Virus record (IMG/VR): IMGVR_UViG_3300036978_000217
Location: 1-32,941 of that record
Strand: one strand, 5' to 3'
Source: a virus
Length of the DNA: 32,941 nucleotides
Position numbers and translations under genes: made by a program. The notes below the pieces were generated by a model, which did no database searches, was not told the origin of the DNA, and was given only the letters and a program-made list of their open reading frames with translations. Below, piece by piece: positions 18,798 to 26,855 of the stretch (the stretch's first letter is position 1; each line of letters begins with the position of its first letter).

Positions 18798-20893
18798 GAC
18801 ATAACCAAGCCACGTGACTTACCTTCACGAATGATCTCACTCATCCAACGTGCAGTGTCCTGCTTAGACGCACCAATGAACGTGCCACCCTGAATGATGA
18901 TTGAGCTGCCACCAGCAAAGCCGCGTCCAGCAGCACCGCTCAATGGCACGACCGCTTCAGGGCCAGCCTCACCAATCAACGCAAGTGTTGGGCGAGTGAC
19001 AATGCCACCCTTAGCCAACGCTGGGATGTCCGGAATCAGGGGAATGTTAGGCAGTGGACCATTGTTGTTGTTAAAGAACTCAATGGGCTTATTGAACAAC
19101 CCAATCAAACCGTTGAGGCTGTTGCGCAGGAACCCAATCACCGATGTCAGGCCAGTCTTCAAACCTTCCCACAGGTTCGAGCCAATGCCAGTGATCTTAG
19201 TTTTCAGGTCAGTGATGAAACCCCACACAGTGCCAAGGGCGTTACTGATCGTGGTCTTAATCCCATTGAACGTGCCAACAACTTTGGTCTTGAAGAAGTT
19301 GAACCCAGCGGACCACACAGTCTTGATCACGCTGATCGCGCCACTAATGATCGCCTTGTAAATGCCAAGGTAGAAAGTAAACACTGTTTTCAAAGCGTTG
19401 AATACGAACATTACAGTGGCTTTGATTGCGTTGAACGTGGTCACAACAACAGCCTTGATCACACGGAAAGCGACAGTGAACACAGTCTTGTAAATGTTAA
19501 AGTAAATAGTGAACACAGTCTTAAGCGCACTGAACGCTGTAGTGATAAATGGTTTAAGGAAGTTAACCACACTCATGACAACATTCTTGATCGCGCGGAA
19601 CGCACCATCAACCACGTTGCGGAAAGTTTCACTACGCTTGTACGCAATGACAAACGCGGCAACCAAACCAATGACCGCCAAAATGATCAACCCAAGAGGG
19701 TTAGCACTCATCACAACATTGAACGCCGCCTGGACCGCAGCCCAAGCCTTAGTCACAGCCGCAACAATGCGCACATAGATCGCATAAATCTTAAAAGCAG
19801 CAACGATGGCAAGGATTCCACCAGCGATAGGAATTAACCAGCCCTGGTACTTCACCAGCCATCCGCCGAAGTCGGCGATCGCTGGCAGCACATCTTTCTT
19901 GATGAACTTGCCTAGATCTTGGATCTTGCCAACGAAGTTCTCGATGTCCTTCTGATGGTCTTTGATGAACTTCGCTACCTTGTCCTTGATTATGATCGCA
20001 ACGTCAAAGAGCGCCTTGCCGAAGTCCTGAAAGGTCTTCTTGTTATCTTGGAACCACTTCACGACTTTGCCGATCACAGGGATCAGATGCTCGGTCATCC
20101 ACGTCACGAACTTCTGAATAATGGGTAACAGATTCTTACCAATAGCAATATGTAATCCCTTGACAGCTTCGCCCATTTTGCGCTTGTTCAGCGTTGCTAA
20201 CTTGACAGCCTCAAGGTCTTTACCTGAAAGAGTTGTACCAAGTTTATCTGATTCCTGCATCAGGTCTTTAATGCCGGCAGCGCCCTTGTTTAAGAAGGGC
20301 ATCATCGCCATGCCGCTCCTGCCAAACAGTTTCAGCGCGAGCGCAGTTTTCTCGGGTCCATCTTTCATGTTCTTAAACTGCTCGGCAACATCAGGCAACA
20401 GTGTCGCCATGTTCGCAAGTTCGCCCTTAGGCCCACGAATATTTACGCCCAATGTGGCGAAAGCGGCGGCGTTACCCTTTAACGTTCCGTTGAAAGGTTT
20501 ACCACTAGCCAACGCGGCGGCCTGCTTAGACTCAAACTCTGTTAAAGATTCGCCCGCGTTAGTTGAGTTCTTGGAGAAGATACCCAACGCGCGCGTAGCC
20601 ATATCAGTATCGATACCAGTCATTGCGAAAGCGTGACCAAGACGAGAGGCATCCTCAGCTGTGCCACCCATGTAACGCTTCAACTTCAACGTAGCTTTAC
20701 CAGTATCCTCAAAAGCCTTGATAGAATCACCAGCAAACTTACCTACAGCTGCTACCGACAATGCACCACCAAGGGCAGCACCAAGGGCACCTGCTTTTTT
20801 ACCCAAGCCACCCATTGAGCCACCGATTTTGCCTAGCGTCCCAGAGGCCTGATCAACGGCCAAGATTTTCAGCATCAGGTTAGAGGTTGCCAC
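18794..20893 (-). CDS. Tape measure protein
   Basis: The 699-residue protein has an N-terminal Gly/Ala helical region, a central hydrophobic span (about 350-430, including GGILAIVAAFKIYA), long amphipathic repeats rich in Phe, Lys and Val, and the classic C-terminal motif ALIGEAGPEAVVPL. It sets tail length and carries membrane-active segments for DNA entry. At about 1.5 angstrom per residue it would fit a tail near 100 nm. The GTG start has GGAAGGA upstream and follows the chaperone frameshift product. Confidence 0.92.
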   Translation of the reverse strand: MATSNLMLKILAVDQASGTLGKIGGSMGGLGKKAGALGAALGGALSVAAVGKFAGDSIKAFEDTGKATLKLKRYMGGTAEDASRLGHAFAMTGIDTDMATRALGIFSKNSTNAGESLTEFESKQAAALASGKPFNGTLKGNAAAFATLGVNIRGPKGELANMATLLPDVAEQFKNMKDGPEKTALALKLFGRSGMAMMPFLNKGAAGIKDLMQESDKLGTTLSGKDLEAVKLATLNKRKMGEAVKGLHIAIGKNLLPIIQKFVTWMTEHLIPVIGKVVKWFQDNKKTFQDFGKALFDVAIIIKDKVAKFIKDHQKDIENFVGKIQDLGKFIKKDVLPAIADFGGWLVKYQGWLIPIAGGILAIVAAFKIYAIYVRIVAAVTKAWAAVQAAFNVVMSANPLGLIILAVIGLVAAFVIAYKRSETFRNVVDGAFRAIKNVVMSVVNFLKPFITTAFSALKTVFTIYFNIYKTVFTVAFRVIKAVVVTTFNAIKATVMFVFNALKTVFTFYLGIYKAIISGAISVIKTVWSAGFNFFKTKVVGTFNGIKTTISNALGTVWGFITDLKTKITGIGSNLWEGLKTGLTSVIGFLRNSLNGLIGLFNKPIEFFNNNNGPLPNIPLIPDIPALAKGGIVTRPTLALIGEAGPEAVVPLSGAAGRGFAGGSSIIIQGGTFIGASKQDTARWMSEIIREGKSRGLVMS

Positions 20894-20896
20894 TGG

Positions 20897-21318
20897 TTAT
20901 CCTTCCTGACTTTTGCGCCACGAATCGGCGAACGACTTGTATGCCTCAAACTGGCCAACCGTTAAACGGTCCACATCCCAAGGATGCAAACCAAACAAGT
21001 GGCCGAACAATGGTTCGTACTGAGCCCTCAGTCGGTCGTATCCGATGAGGGCACGATGGGGTTTACCTCATCCACCTCGTCCTCATCGATCTCAACCGAA
21101 CCAATTGCAAAGTCAACCTCACTGAAACGCAGCTCAGGGTTCTCGCGCTTTTGCACAATCCACACCAAAGCCGCCAAGGCCTCCATTGAGCCGGCCTGCA
21201 ACCGTTCACTCCATTCCTGGAATGTGCAACCGCAAACCTTCTCAATGGAGCGAGCCTCAGAGAGCATCAACTTTTCAGAATCGAACTCGTACTTCACACC
21301 AGCAATGGTGATATTCAT
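20897..21318 (-). CDS. Tail assembly chaperone fusion made by -1 frameshift (gpG-T type)
   Basis: Ribosomes that slip -1 at 21058-21064 leave the 96-residue frame after residue 87 and add 53 residues, including LFGLHPWDVDRLTVGQFEAY, ending at the TAA at 20897. The product is 140 residues: translate 21318-21058, then 21058-20897. The slippery heptamer A-AAC-CCC fits the X-XXY-YYZ rule. Such fusions guide tape measure assembly in most siphoviruses. The added frame has no start of its own. Confidence 0.8.
21028..21318 (-). CDS. Tail assembly chaperone, short form (gpG type)
   Basis: The 96-residue acidic protein (starts MNITIAGVKYEF, ends SSDTTD) lies between the tail tube and tape measure genes, the standard position of the gpG chaperone. 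Its ATG has GGGACCA just upstream. It is the non-shifted product of the programmed frameshift described at 21058. Confidence 0.82.
   Translation of the reverse strand: MNITIAGVKYEFDSEKLMLSEARSIEKVCGCTFQEWSERLQAGSMEALAALVWIVQKRENPELRFSEVDFAIGSVEIDEDEVDEVNPIVPSSDTTD
21058..21064 (-). other. Programmed -1 frameshift slippery site
   Basis: AAACCCC, read A-AAC-CCC in the chaperone frame, allows both tRNAs to re-pair one base back (AAA, CCC). It is followed by an open -1 frame of 53 codons whose product is typical of tail chaperone extensions. Confidence 0.8.
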
Positions 21319-21336
21319 TTGGTCCCAGCCTTCTAG

Positions 21337-22371
21337 TTACAGTGCAGCGTCAGTGTTGACAGTGCGGATTTGGAACGGTGCATTCGTGCCGTCATACAAA
21401 GCAGTGAACGTGACCTTCTGTGCAAGCACATCAGGGCCCTCAGCGTTGACTTCAGCGTTCGTGATCTTTGCCGCAGGGATGATCACTTCCAGCGTGGGGT
21501 TATTGCTACCAGTTAGTGAGGTGGCAGTGGCCCACGTCAACTTCAGGGCAGTGGTGGTGTTAGCTGCGTACAGGTCGTACAGCACAGCCTGGCTGATGAA
21601 GTCAACTTCCATCTCAACCTCATACGTGCGGTAGCCGTTGATCAACTGTTCAGCCTTGATGCCTGAAGCGTTAGCGTAGTAGCGGTCAGTGGCCATAGGG
21701 TTTTCACCCTTAACCGTGACTGACTTCACACCCGAGAGCGCAGTCGTGCCAGTAACACCAACAACACCAGTGGTCGTTGAAGCAGTGCCACCAATGGCAA
21801 CGGTTAGTTGTGCACCAGTGAACTGTTCCTGCGTCGTGGAATACGAAGCGGTGGCAAGGCTCGTGGCGGTGGTTTGTGTCCAGCCGTCAATGTCGAACTT
21901 CACGTTCAGTGGGTCAGTGACACCACCACCAAACTCAAAACCGCTGATCTTTACACCATTCCACGTGAATGGCTTTACGGTGCCATCGGTTTGTGGGCGG
22001 CCAACTTGCAGGGTCAACGAGGACCCAGCGGACTTCTGGTCACCTGGCTGGAACACTGACTGAAACACACCAGTGGTCAACGTGCTCGGAGTCGTGGTTG
22101 ATCCAAGAGCTGCACGCCACAAGGTGCCAAGGCTCTTATCAGTCAACTCAACCTCAAAGTCACCAGACACAGACTTCGTGGTCAGGACGTGGCGCGACAA
22201 CAAAGCGACACCATTGGTGGACCCATACAGGCCTTCACCTTGTGCGCGGTTCACCTCAAACTTGACACCCTCACTGATGTGAGGCTGGAACTTGCTAACG
22301 GTGACAGCGGTACCGGCAGTGCTCTCCACTGCCCAGCCAAGCTGCGACACCAAACCTGATGCGAAACCCAT
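21337..22371 (-). CDS. Major tail tube protein
   Basis: The 344-residue protein is beta-rich with a Ser/Thr-rich middle. It contains LGWAVESTAGTAVTVSKF near the start, SVSGDFEVELTDKSLG, and a repeated TGTT/TTTG region. Its size, its position directly before the chaperones and its single copy make the tail tube assignment likely. ATG 22371 has GAGG eight bases upstream. Structural, probably the most abundant tail protein. Confidence 0.78.
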   Translation of the reverse strand: MGFASGLVSQLGWAVESTAGTAVTVSKFQPHISEGVKFEVNRAQGEGLYGSTNGVALLSRHVLTTKSVSGDFEVELTDKSLGTLWRAALGSTTTPSTLTTGVFQSVFQPGDQKSAGSSLTLQVGRPQTDGTVKPFTWNGVKISGFEFGGGVTDPLNVKFDIDGWTQTTATSLATASYSTTQEQFTGAQLTVAIGGTASTTTGVVGVTGTTALSGVKSVTVKGENPMATDRYYANASGIKAEQLINGYRTYEVEMEVDFISQAVLYDLYAANTTTALKLTWATATSLTGSNNPTLEVIIPAAKITNAEVNAEGPDVLAQKVTFTALYDGTNAPFQIRTVNTDAAL

Positions 22372-22374
22372 GAT

Positions 22375-22542
22375 CTATTCCTCTACTTTCGTGATGTCGG
22401 TTAGTACCTCAAACGTGTCTTCAGGCCACGCGCGTTCAGCAAACAACTTGTCATCCACCTCAAACGCTTCATCAACTTCGATGAGGCGTTGAATCAGTGG
22501 GATGAACCGTGGCTCATTAGCGATCAAACGCACTCGCGCCAT
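22375..22542 (-). CDS. Small protein between tail terminator and tail tube
   Basis: The 55-residue protein starts MARVRLIANEPRFIPL, then has an acidic helix (RLIEVDEAFEVDDKLFAER). ATG 22542 has AAGGAG five bases upstream. Small genes in this place are common in actinophage tail operons; the function is unknown. Confidence 0.65.
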   Translation of the reverse strand: MARVRLIANEPRFIPLIQRLIEVDEAFEVDDKLFAERAWPEDTFEVLTDITKVEE

Positions 22543-22596
22543 TGACACTCCTTGGTACTGTTTGGCCACTGGGCAGCGGCACACTTGAATTGGTCC

Positions 22597-23085
22597 TTAC
22601 ACACGGAACGTGGCATCAACGTCAAACGTCATCATCACCTGAATACCAAGGTCTGTTGCTGTTTGCGTCATGCGCAGGTTTGTCATAATGATCTGATCGA
22701 TGTTGCTTAACCCATCCCATGTGGCCTTGGTCATGAGTACGTCTGAGACGGCGTTGAAGGCGGTCTCAGCGACTCCGCGCGTTGTGCTCCAGTCCTGACT
22801 ACCACTCCACGAAACGACCACACACGGCACGCTCACGGTCTCTGAACGGTGCCCCGCACCAATGGGCAACGAAGCCCACTGCGCGTCCACAGTGATCTCA
22901 GGAACCTCATCCTCATCGGCGAAGCCATAAGCCCCGACAATGACGTAAACAGGCGGGTCATACTGCGTGCTCGCAGGACCGTCATACACAGGGATCGTCA
23001 GCCCACCAGGGGCACACAATCCAGTGCCGGCCTGCAAGCTTGTGACGATGTAATCAATGAGATCGAATGCTCGTGTCCCAGCCAT
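22597..23085 (-). CDS. Tail terminator-like protein
   Basis: The 162-residue alpha/beta protein starts MAGTRAFDLIDYIV and contains PVYDGPAS, YVIVGAYG, VSVPCVVVSWSGS and ends IQVMMTFDVDATFRV. This is the pattern of tail terminator or neck proteins that cap the tube and join it to the head. It directly follows the connector gene with AGGTGA upstream. The gp10-like gene that usually separates the two is missing here. Confidence 0.68.
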   Translation of the reverse strand: MAGTRAFDLIDYIVTSLQAGTGLCAPGGLTIPVYDGPASTQYDPPVYVIVGAYGFADEDEVPEITVDAQWASLPIGAGHRSETVSVPCVVVSWSGSQDWSTTRGVAETAFNAVSDVLMTKATWDGLSNIDQIIMTNLRMTQTATDLGIQVMMTFDVDATFRV

Positions 23086-23086
23086 G

Positions 23087-23920
23087 TTAATTCACCTGCT
23101 GGTAGCGGTTCAACATTTCACGCACACGGTTAGGCATTGAGAAGCCTGCACCTGGTACGTAGTCATCGGTGCCTGATCGACGAATGGAGCCACGTTGCGT
23201 GGTCCACAGGTGACGCACCAGCTCAAGAACAGCGTGCGCAAGATCGGCGGGAATAACGCTGCGACCAGCAACATAAGTCACGCTGATGTTGTTGAAGTTG
23301 GAATAGTCAACATCGCCACCCCACGTGTAAACCGTGTAGCCACTGGTGCGCGTCAACACACCAGACTCATTGTCAACAGAGTAAGACGTGGCTGGCAATG
23401 CCGTCCCATTTTCAAGGCACGACGTGATTGAGATGACAGGGGCCTGCTTCAACAACACAGTGGTGCGACCACCGTTGTGTGTTTCCGCGGTGATTGGCCG
23501 GCGAGATAGTGGCCCGACCACGCCCTCAATCAGACCAGTGGCCGCCAAGATGAAAGCACGCAACTCGTCATCGTCAACCACTGATGATTCAACAATGTTG
23601 AGGTGAGACTTGACCTGCGACAACGGCAGGGGTGGTGAGATCGTCAAGTCATCGACGTTGAACGATTCCTCAAGGGTACCGGCATTCGTACCAGTGGCCA
23701 CCCAATACACACCATAGTGACCCACCTGTGCAGGGGTGTAATCAAAGTGATACAACCCAGCCGAATCATTGACCACACCTGGGACGTAGGTGGTGCCATC
23801 GGGCAGGGTCACATTGGCAACAACACCAGTTGCGTTTTGTAGTGTCCCCGCGGTGTTGTAAATGCTCAACGTTAAACGGATGTATCCGGTCACACCTGAG
23901 GCACCCGCGTAAACCGGCAT
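23087..23920 (-). CDS. Head-tail connector with an N-terminal Ig-like domain
   Basis: The 277-residue protein has a beta-sandwich first part (residues 1-90, including VVANVTLPDGTTY and GLYHFDYTPAQVGHY). A gp6-like connector follows: a helical KSHLNIVESSVVDDDELRAF start, a central beta region with a TYVAGR motif, and a C-terminal LAHAVLELVRHLW helix. Connectors form a ring under the portal. The added Ig-like domain probably faces outward. ATG 23920 has GAGGAG six bases upstream. Confidence 0.75.
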   Translation of the reverse strand: MPVYAGASGVTGYIRLTLSIYNTAGTLQNATGVVANVTLPDGTTYVPGVVNDSAGLYHFDYTPAQVGHYGVYWVATGTNAGTLEESFNVDDLTISPPLPLSQVKSHLNIVESSVVDDDELRAFILAATGLIEGVVGPLSRRPITAETHNGGRTTVLLKQAPVISITSCLENGTALPATSYSVDNESGVLTRTSGYTVYTWGGDVDYSNFNNISVTYVAGRSVIPADLAHAVLELVRHLWTTQRGSIRRSGTDDYVPGAGFSMPNRVREMLNRYQQVN

Positions 23921-23922
23921 CG

Positions 23923-25245
23923 TCAGCTCCTCGTTGTCAAAGTTGGTTTAGTGCTCGAACCGTAAAGACCAGCAACCTTTTCCGCGTTGCCGTAAAGGGT
24001 GCCTGGTGTGGTGATCAGGGCGAGCGCGGTCGCGGTCGCGGTCACAGTCGCCGAAGCAGTGATGGGGGTGATCGAGATTAGGCCAGCAGTCGCACTCGCG
24101 TTTGCGGTCGCGGTCGCCGCCAAAGTCTGTTGCTTACTCGCAGTCGTGGCACCAGTAGCAGTGACAGTGCCCACACCATCAACAGTGACAAGCGGGCGGA
24201 TACTTGCATCAGCGGTACCAGTGGCAGTGACAGTTGCACTACCCGCGAACACTTGCGTGCTCGACGCACCAGCCGTTGCACTAGCCGTACCAGTGCCGGC
24301 ACCATCAATGGTGATTAAGGCGGTGATCGCACCAGCAGCCGAACCACTAGCAGTACCAGTACCCGAAGCACCAATGACCTGCGTGCGCGACATCCCAGCC
24401 GTGGCACTAGCAGTGACCGATGCACTACCAGTTACAGACTGACCACGCGAAGCCGCACCAGTACCAGTTGCGGTACCTGTACCAGTGCCAGCACCCACCC
24501 TGGCATTGCGCATCGATGCCGTACCAGTCGCTGTCCCTGTCGCTGTTGCTGCTGCAGTGTGAGCGATACCGCGCGTTGGGTAAGCATTGTCATCAAACTT
24601 AGTGTCGTCAACATAAAGAATCGCTGGACTACCGCCAGTGTTGTCAACAGCAAACGCCTGAAACTCAAACGGACCACCAGTACTGAACGGGGATTGTGTA
24701 CTAAAGTTTTTTGACGCGGTAACGTCTGGTGTTGTTCCATTGATGTTGGAACCCTTGAACAGGTTGTATTCGCGTACCCCGTGAGAGTTAACCCTGTATT
24801 GAAGACGAAACCATGCAGAAGTTGGAAGATCAGATGCCGTACTTGTTGTCCAGTTAACAATACCATTAATATCGTCGTAAGACGAAATTGAAATACTGCC
24901 ATTGGTGTTGATCTGCACCCAGGTGTACAAAACGTCCGTGTCATCGCCGGTTATAACAAACGCCAAAACGTCCGCCGCTGGGTAGCCAGTCAGATAAAAG
25001 TACGAGTCAACGTAATAATTTCCACCAGTAAGTTGAACACTAGCGGAAGAATAAAAACGCCCAAGCGGAAAGTTACTCAGGCCCGAAGCGTAGTAACCTG
25101 CACCCTCATAAGGTGTTGGCGAAGTTGTTCGCCGCGTGTAAGTACCACCGGATACGTTTCTCAGTTTGTAGGACGAACCAACAGCAGTAAAATAGGCGTT
25201 GTTCGCAACACTGGTATCGTTCAACAACCACTGTTCAGAAGCCAT
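23923..25245 (-). CDS. Lectin-like fibre or decoration protein with 21-residue repeats
   Basis: The 440-residue protein has an N-terminal lectin-like beta domain (about 1-225; motifs YVDSYFYLTGYPA, YTWVQINTNGSIS, WFRLQYRVNSHGV and LYVDDTKFDD). Residues 228-412 are about nine imperfect 21-residue repeats of Ala, Thr, Gly and Ser. It lies among head and connector genes, so it may be a head fibre or a neck appendage. The start has AGGAG seven bases upstream. No named family. Confidence 0.65.
   Translation of the reverse strand: MASEQWLLNDTSVANNAYFTAVGSSYKLRNVSGGTYTRRTTSPTPYEGAGYYASGLSNFPLGRFYSSASVQLTGGNYYVDSYFYLTGYPAADVLAFVITGDDTDVLYTWVQINTNGSISISSYDDINGIVNWTTSTASDLPTSAWFRLQYRVNSHGVREYNLFKGSNINGTTPDVTASKNFSTQSPFSTGGPFEFQAFAVDNTGGSPAILYVDDTKFDDNAYPTRGIAHTAAATATGTATGTASMRNARVGAGTGTGTATGTGAASRGQSVTGSASVTASATAGMSRTQVIGASGTGTASGSAAGAITALITIDGAGTGTASATAGASSTQVFAGSATVTATGTADASIRPLVTVDGVGTVTATGATTASKQQTLAATATANASATAGLISITPITASATVTATATALALITTPGTLYGNAEKVAGLYGSSTKPTLTTRS
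24010..24564 (-). repeat. 63-bp tandem repeat region of the fibre gene
   Basis: Nine imperfect 63-bp units encode 21-residue repeats such as DGAGTGTASATAGASSTQ and VFAGSATVTATGTADA. Length is regular but sequence varies, so this is an old duplication under protein selection rather than a recent expansion. Confidence 0.7.
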
Positions 25246-25255
25246 CAGAAAACTC

Positions 25256-25540
25256 CTAAGCGGTTAAAGTATTAGCGATCTCGGTCAACACCTCTGGTGC
25301 GCTCAACGAAGTATCAGCGTAAGTGACAGCGGCCTCGTTAAGGATTGTGGCGTAATCTAAACCCCACGACGCACGAGCACGCTGAGCAATCGTTGCTGTA
25401 TCAACAGGAACAAACGCGGGCGGTGGCTCAATGTGAGCAACAGCCAACTCCAAAGCAGCCAGGCGAATCACACGCAGATCACTCACACCAGCATCAGCCA
25501 AAGCCGTTTGCAACAACGCAAGAACCTGGGCCTCATCCAT
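25256..25540 (-). CDS. Small helical protein in the head region
   Basis: The 94-residue protein starts MDEAQVLALLQTALADAG and continues with Ala-rich helices ending LTEIANTLTA. A Pro-rich turn (EPPPAFVPVD) sits in the middle. It follows a beta-rich structural gene with a 2-base gap. Probably a minor virion or assembly protein; family not recognised. Confidence 0.6.
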   Translation of the reverse strand: MDEAQVLALLQTALADAGVSDLRVIRLAALELAVAHIEPPPAFVPVDTATIAQRARASWGLDYATILNEAAVTYADTSLSAPEVLTEIANTLTA

Positions 25541-25542
25541 GA

Positions 25543-25932
25543 CTAAGCCGCGATAGGTGAGAACGCCAAGGTGAGCGAAGTCAACGACAACGTGTCACCA
25601 CTGACCACAGACTTACTCGCAGTCAACGCAACAGACCACAAAAAGTTACCAGAAGTGGCAGCGTCCCAAAGGCTGATGTGGCTGATCGTCTCAGTGGCAG
25701 TCATCGACCACGTGCCACCCATGGAAGTCAAAGCCATAGACCCAGCAGACGACGCACTGAACGTCACAGCGTAACGAGTAGTCACAGCTGAAGCAGCAGT
25801 GGCAGCAGTCGCACCAGGGTCACCAGTGTGCAACTTCACATACAGTGAACCAGCCGTGAACGTGGTACCGCTTCGGCCAATCGTGTTAAGCAACTTGTCA
25901 GCCGTGTTCACGGCAGAAAGACCAACGGTCAT
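25543..25932 (-). CDS. Beta-rich structural protein, possible decoration protein
   Basis: The 129-residue protein contains GRSGTTFTAGSLYVKLHTG, VTFSASSAGSMALTS and ISHISLWDAATSGNFLWSV, a pattern I recognise from many actinophage and environmental phage structural genes of unassigned role. It appears as a single beta-sandwich. Located three genes after the capsid, it may decorate the head. ATG 25932 overlaps a 33-residue ORF (ATGA). Confidence 0.65.
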   Translation of the reverse strand: MTVGLSAVNTADKLLNTIGRSGTTFTAGSLYVKLHTGDPGATAATAASAVTTRYAVTFSASSAGSMALTSMGGTWSMTATETISHISLWDAATSGNFLWSVALTASKSVVSGDTLSLTSLTLAFSPIAA

Positions 25933-26030
25933 TTTGTTTCCTCATTCTCGGTAGATTCAGCAGGTGTAACTTCCATCGTTGCCGTAGCAACTAACTGTGC
26001 AATGACAGTGAACTCATTCGGGTCAGACAC
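25929..26030 (-). CDS. 33-residue ORF linking two structural genes
   Basis: The frame starts MSDPNEFTVIAQ and ends with an acidic TENEETK. Its GTG overlaps the glycosyltransferase stop by 8 bases (GTGTCTGA), with AAGGGA upstream, and its TGA overlaps the next ATG (ATGA). The packing suggests a translated small gene. Function unknown. Confidence 0.5.
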   Translation of the reverse strand: MSDPNEFTVIAQLVATATMEVTPAESTENEETK

Positions 26031-26766
26031 CCTCAGTCCCTTCATCAGCCTTCACCAACGCGCGTTGCTCACGGTGCAGGTCAGCGGTCAACAGTTGTGA
26101 TTTGTGGTGCCCAACCTCGACACCAGTGTGAACAAACGTCTTAAACCCTGACTCCAATGCACGCAAACAGAACGTGATGTCCTCGCCCACTGGCCGGCCA
26201 CCCATCTCAGTTTCTTGAAACCAAGTGAAAGTCTTGTTGTAGGCCCTGGTGCGAATAGCCTCAAGTGCGCTGCGGTGAATCAACAAAAACGCCGCACCAG
26301 TGGCAGCCACGGGGATCACAGTGTTCGGCTCAAAGTCATGCATCCGGACCGTGGTAATCCCACCCTCAAACTCAGCGAGCTGATAGATCGTGGGAAACAA
26401 CTCACCATTACTGGCACCAAAACACAGGCCACCAACAATGGGTGCATTCACAGGGTCAGCGACCTCAAGCAACTGCTCAAGCGCGGTGTGCTCCCACTGC
26501 ATATCAGAGTCAATCCACCACAACCACTCCGCGGTGTAATCATCGAGGAAACGTTGCGTCACAGTGTTGCGTGAGGCTGAGACGTTAGCCGATGACCAGT
26601 CCTGCTCAATCCCCACAATGCGCCGATTCAATCCCTGATCATGCATCAAAGACATAATCAGCGAGTGCGTGAAGAACGCTGAGACTTGACCTGGGTGAAT
26701 GTAACCAATGACCACGTTATCGAGGCTGGTCAGTTTTGGCTTATTCGTTTTCGCTTTACTAGGCAT
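26023..26766 (-). CDS. Family 2-like glycosyltransferase in the head operon
   Basis: The 247-residue protein has a GT-A fold pattern: VVIGYIHPG start, ASRNTV (64-69), and the metal/nucleotide-sugar DxD as DSDM (86-89). AATGAAFLLIHR follows, then a C-terminal GEDITFCLRA and VGHHKSQLL. It probably transfers a sugar to capsid or tail proteins, as shown for some mycobacteriophages with glycosyltransferases near structural genes. The ribosome site and start codon are duplicated (26764-26795). Confidence 0.78.
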   Translation of the reverse strand: MPSKAKTNKPKLTSLDNVVIGYIHPGQVSAFFTHSLIMSLMHDQGLNRRIVGIEQDWSSANVSASRNTVTQRFLDDYTAEWLWWIDSDMQWEHTALEQLLEVADPVNAPIVGGLCFGASNGELFPTIYQLAEFEGGITTVRMHDFEPNTVIPVAATGAAFLLIHRSALEAIRTRAYNKTFTWFQETEMGGRPVGEDITFCLRALESGFKTFVHTGVEVGHHKSQLLTADLHREQRALVKADEGTEGV

Positions 26767-26795
26767 TTGTTTGGTCCCTACATTTGTTTGGTCCC
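26764..26795 (-). repeat. Duplicated ribosome site and start codon
   Basis: GGGACCAAACAAATG occurs twice, separated by TA. The upstream copy reads AUG-UAG, a start followed at once by a stop. The downstream copy starts the glycosyltransferase. A shorter version (GGGACCAAATG) starts the tail chaperone at 21318. Confidence 0.75.
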
Positions 26796-26798
26796 AGA

Positions 26799-26843
26799 AC
26801 TCGCACCAAAGTCAGAGGCTCGTGGCTTAACTTCGGTGCGAGT
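26799..26843 (-). terminator. Hairpin after the capsid gene
   Basis: ACTCGCACCGAAG pairs with CTTTGGTGCGAGT (13 bp, one G-U) around a 19-base loop, 13 bases after the capsid stop. The T tract is poor (TTCTGG), so it may be an attenuator or an mRNA-end stabiliser that lets capsid mRNA outnumber downstream genes. Confidence 0.5.
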
Positions 26844-26855
26844 CCTAGATTATGA

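Noticed and set aside
20121-20636. 171-codon plus-strand frame within the tape measure gene
   Set aside because: Shadow of the tape measure protein on the opposite strand with no domain evidence.
24010-24564. Regular repeats resembling a CRISPR array
   Set aside because: Repeats are in-frame 63-bp coding units without constant direct repeats or unique spacers, and no cas operon is present.
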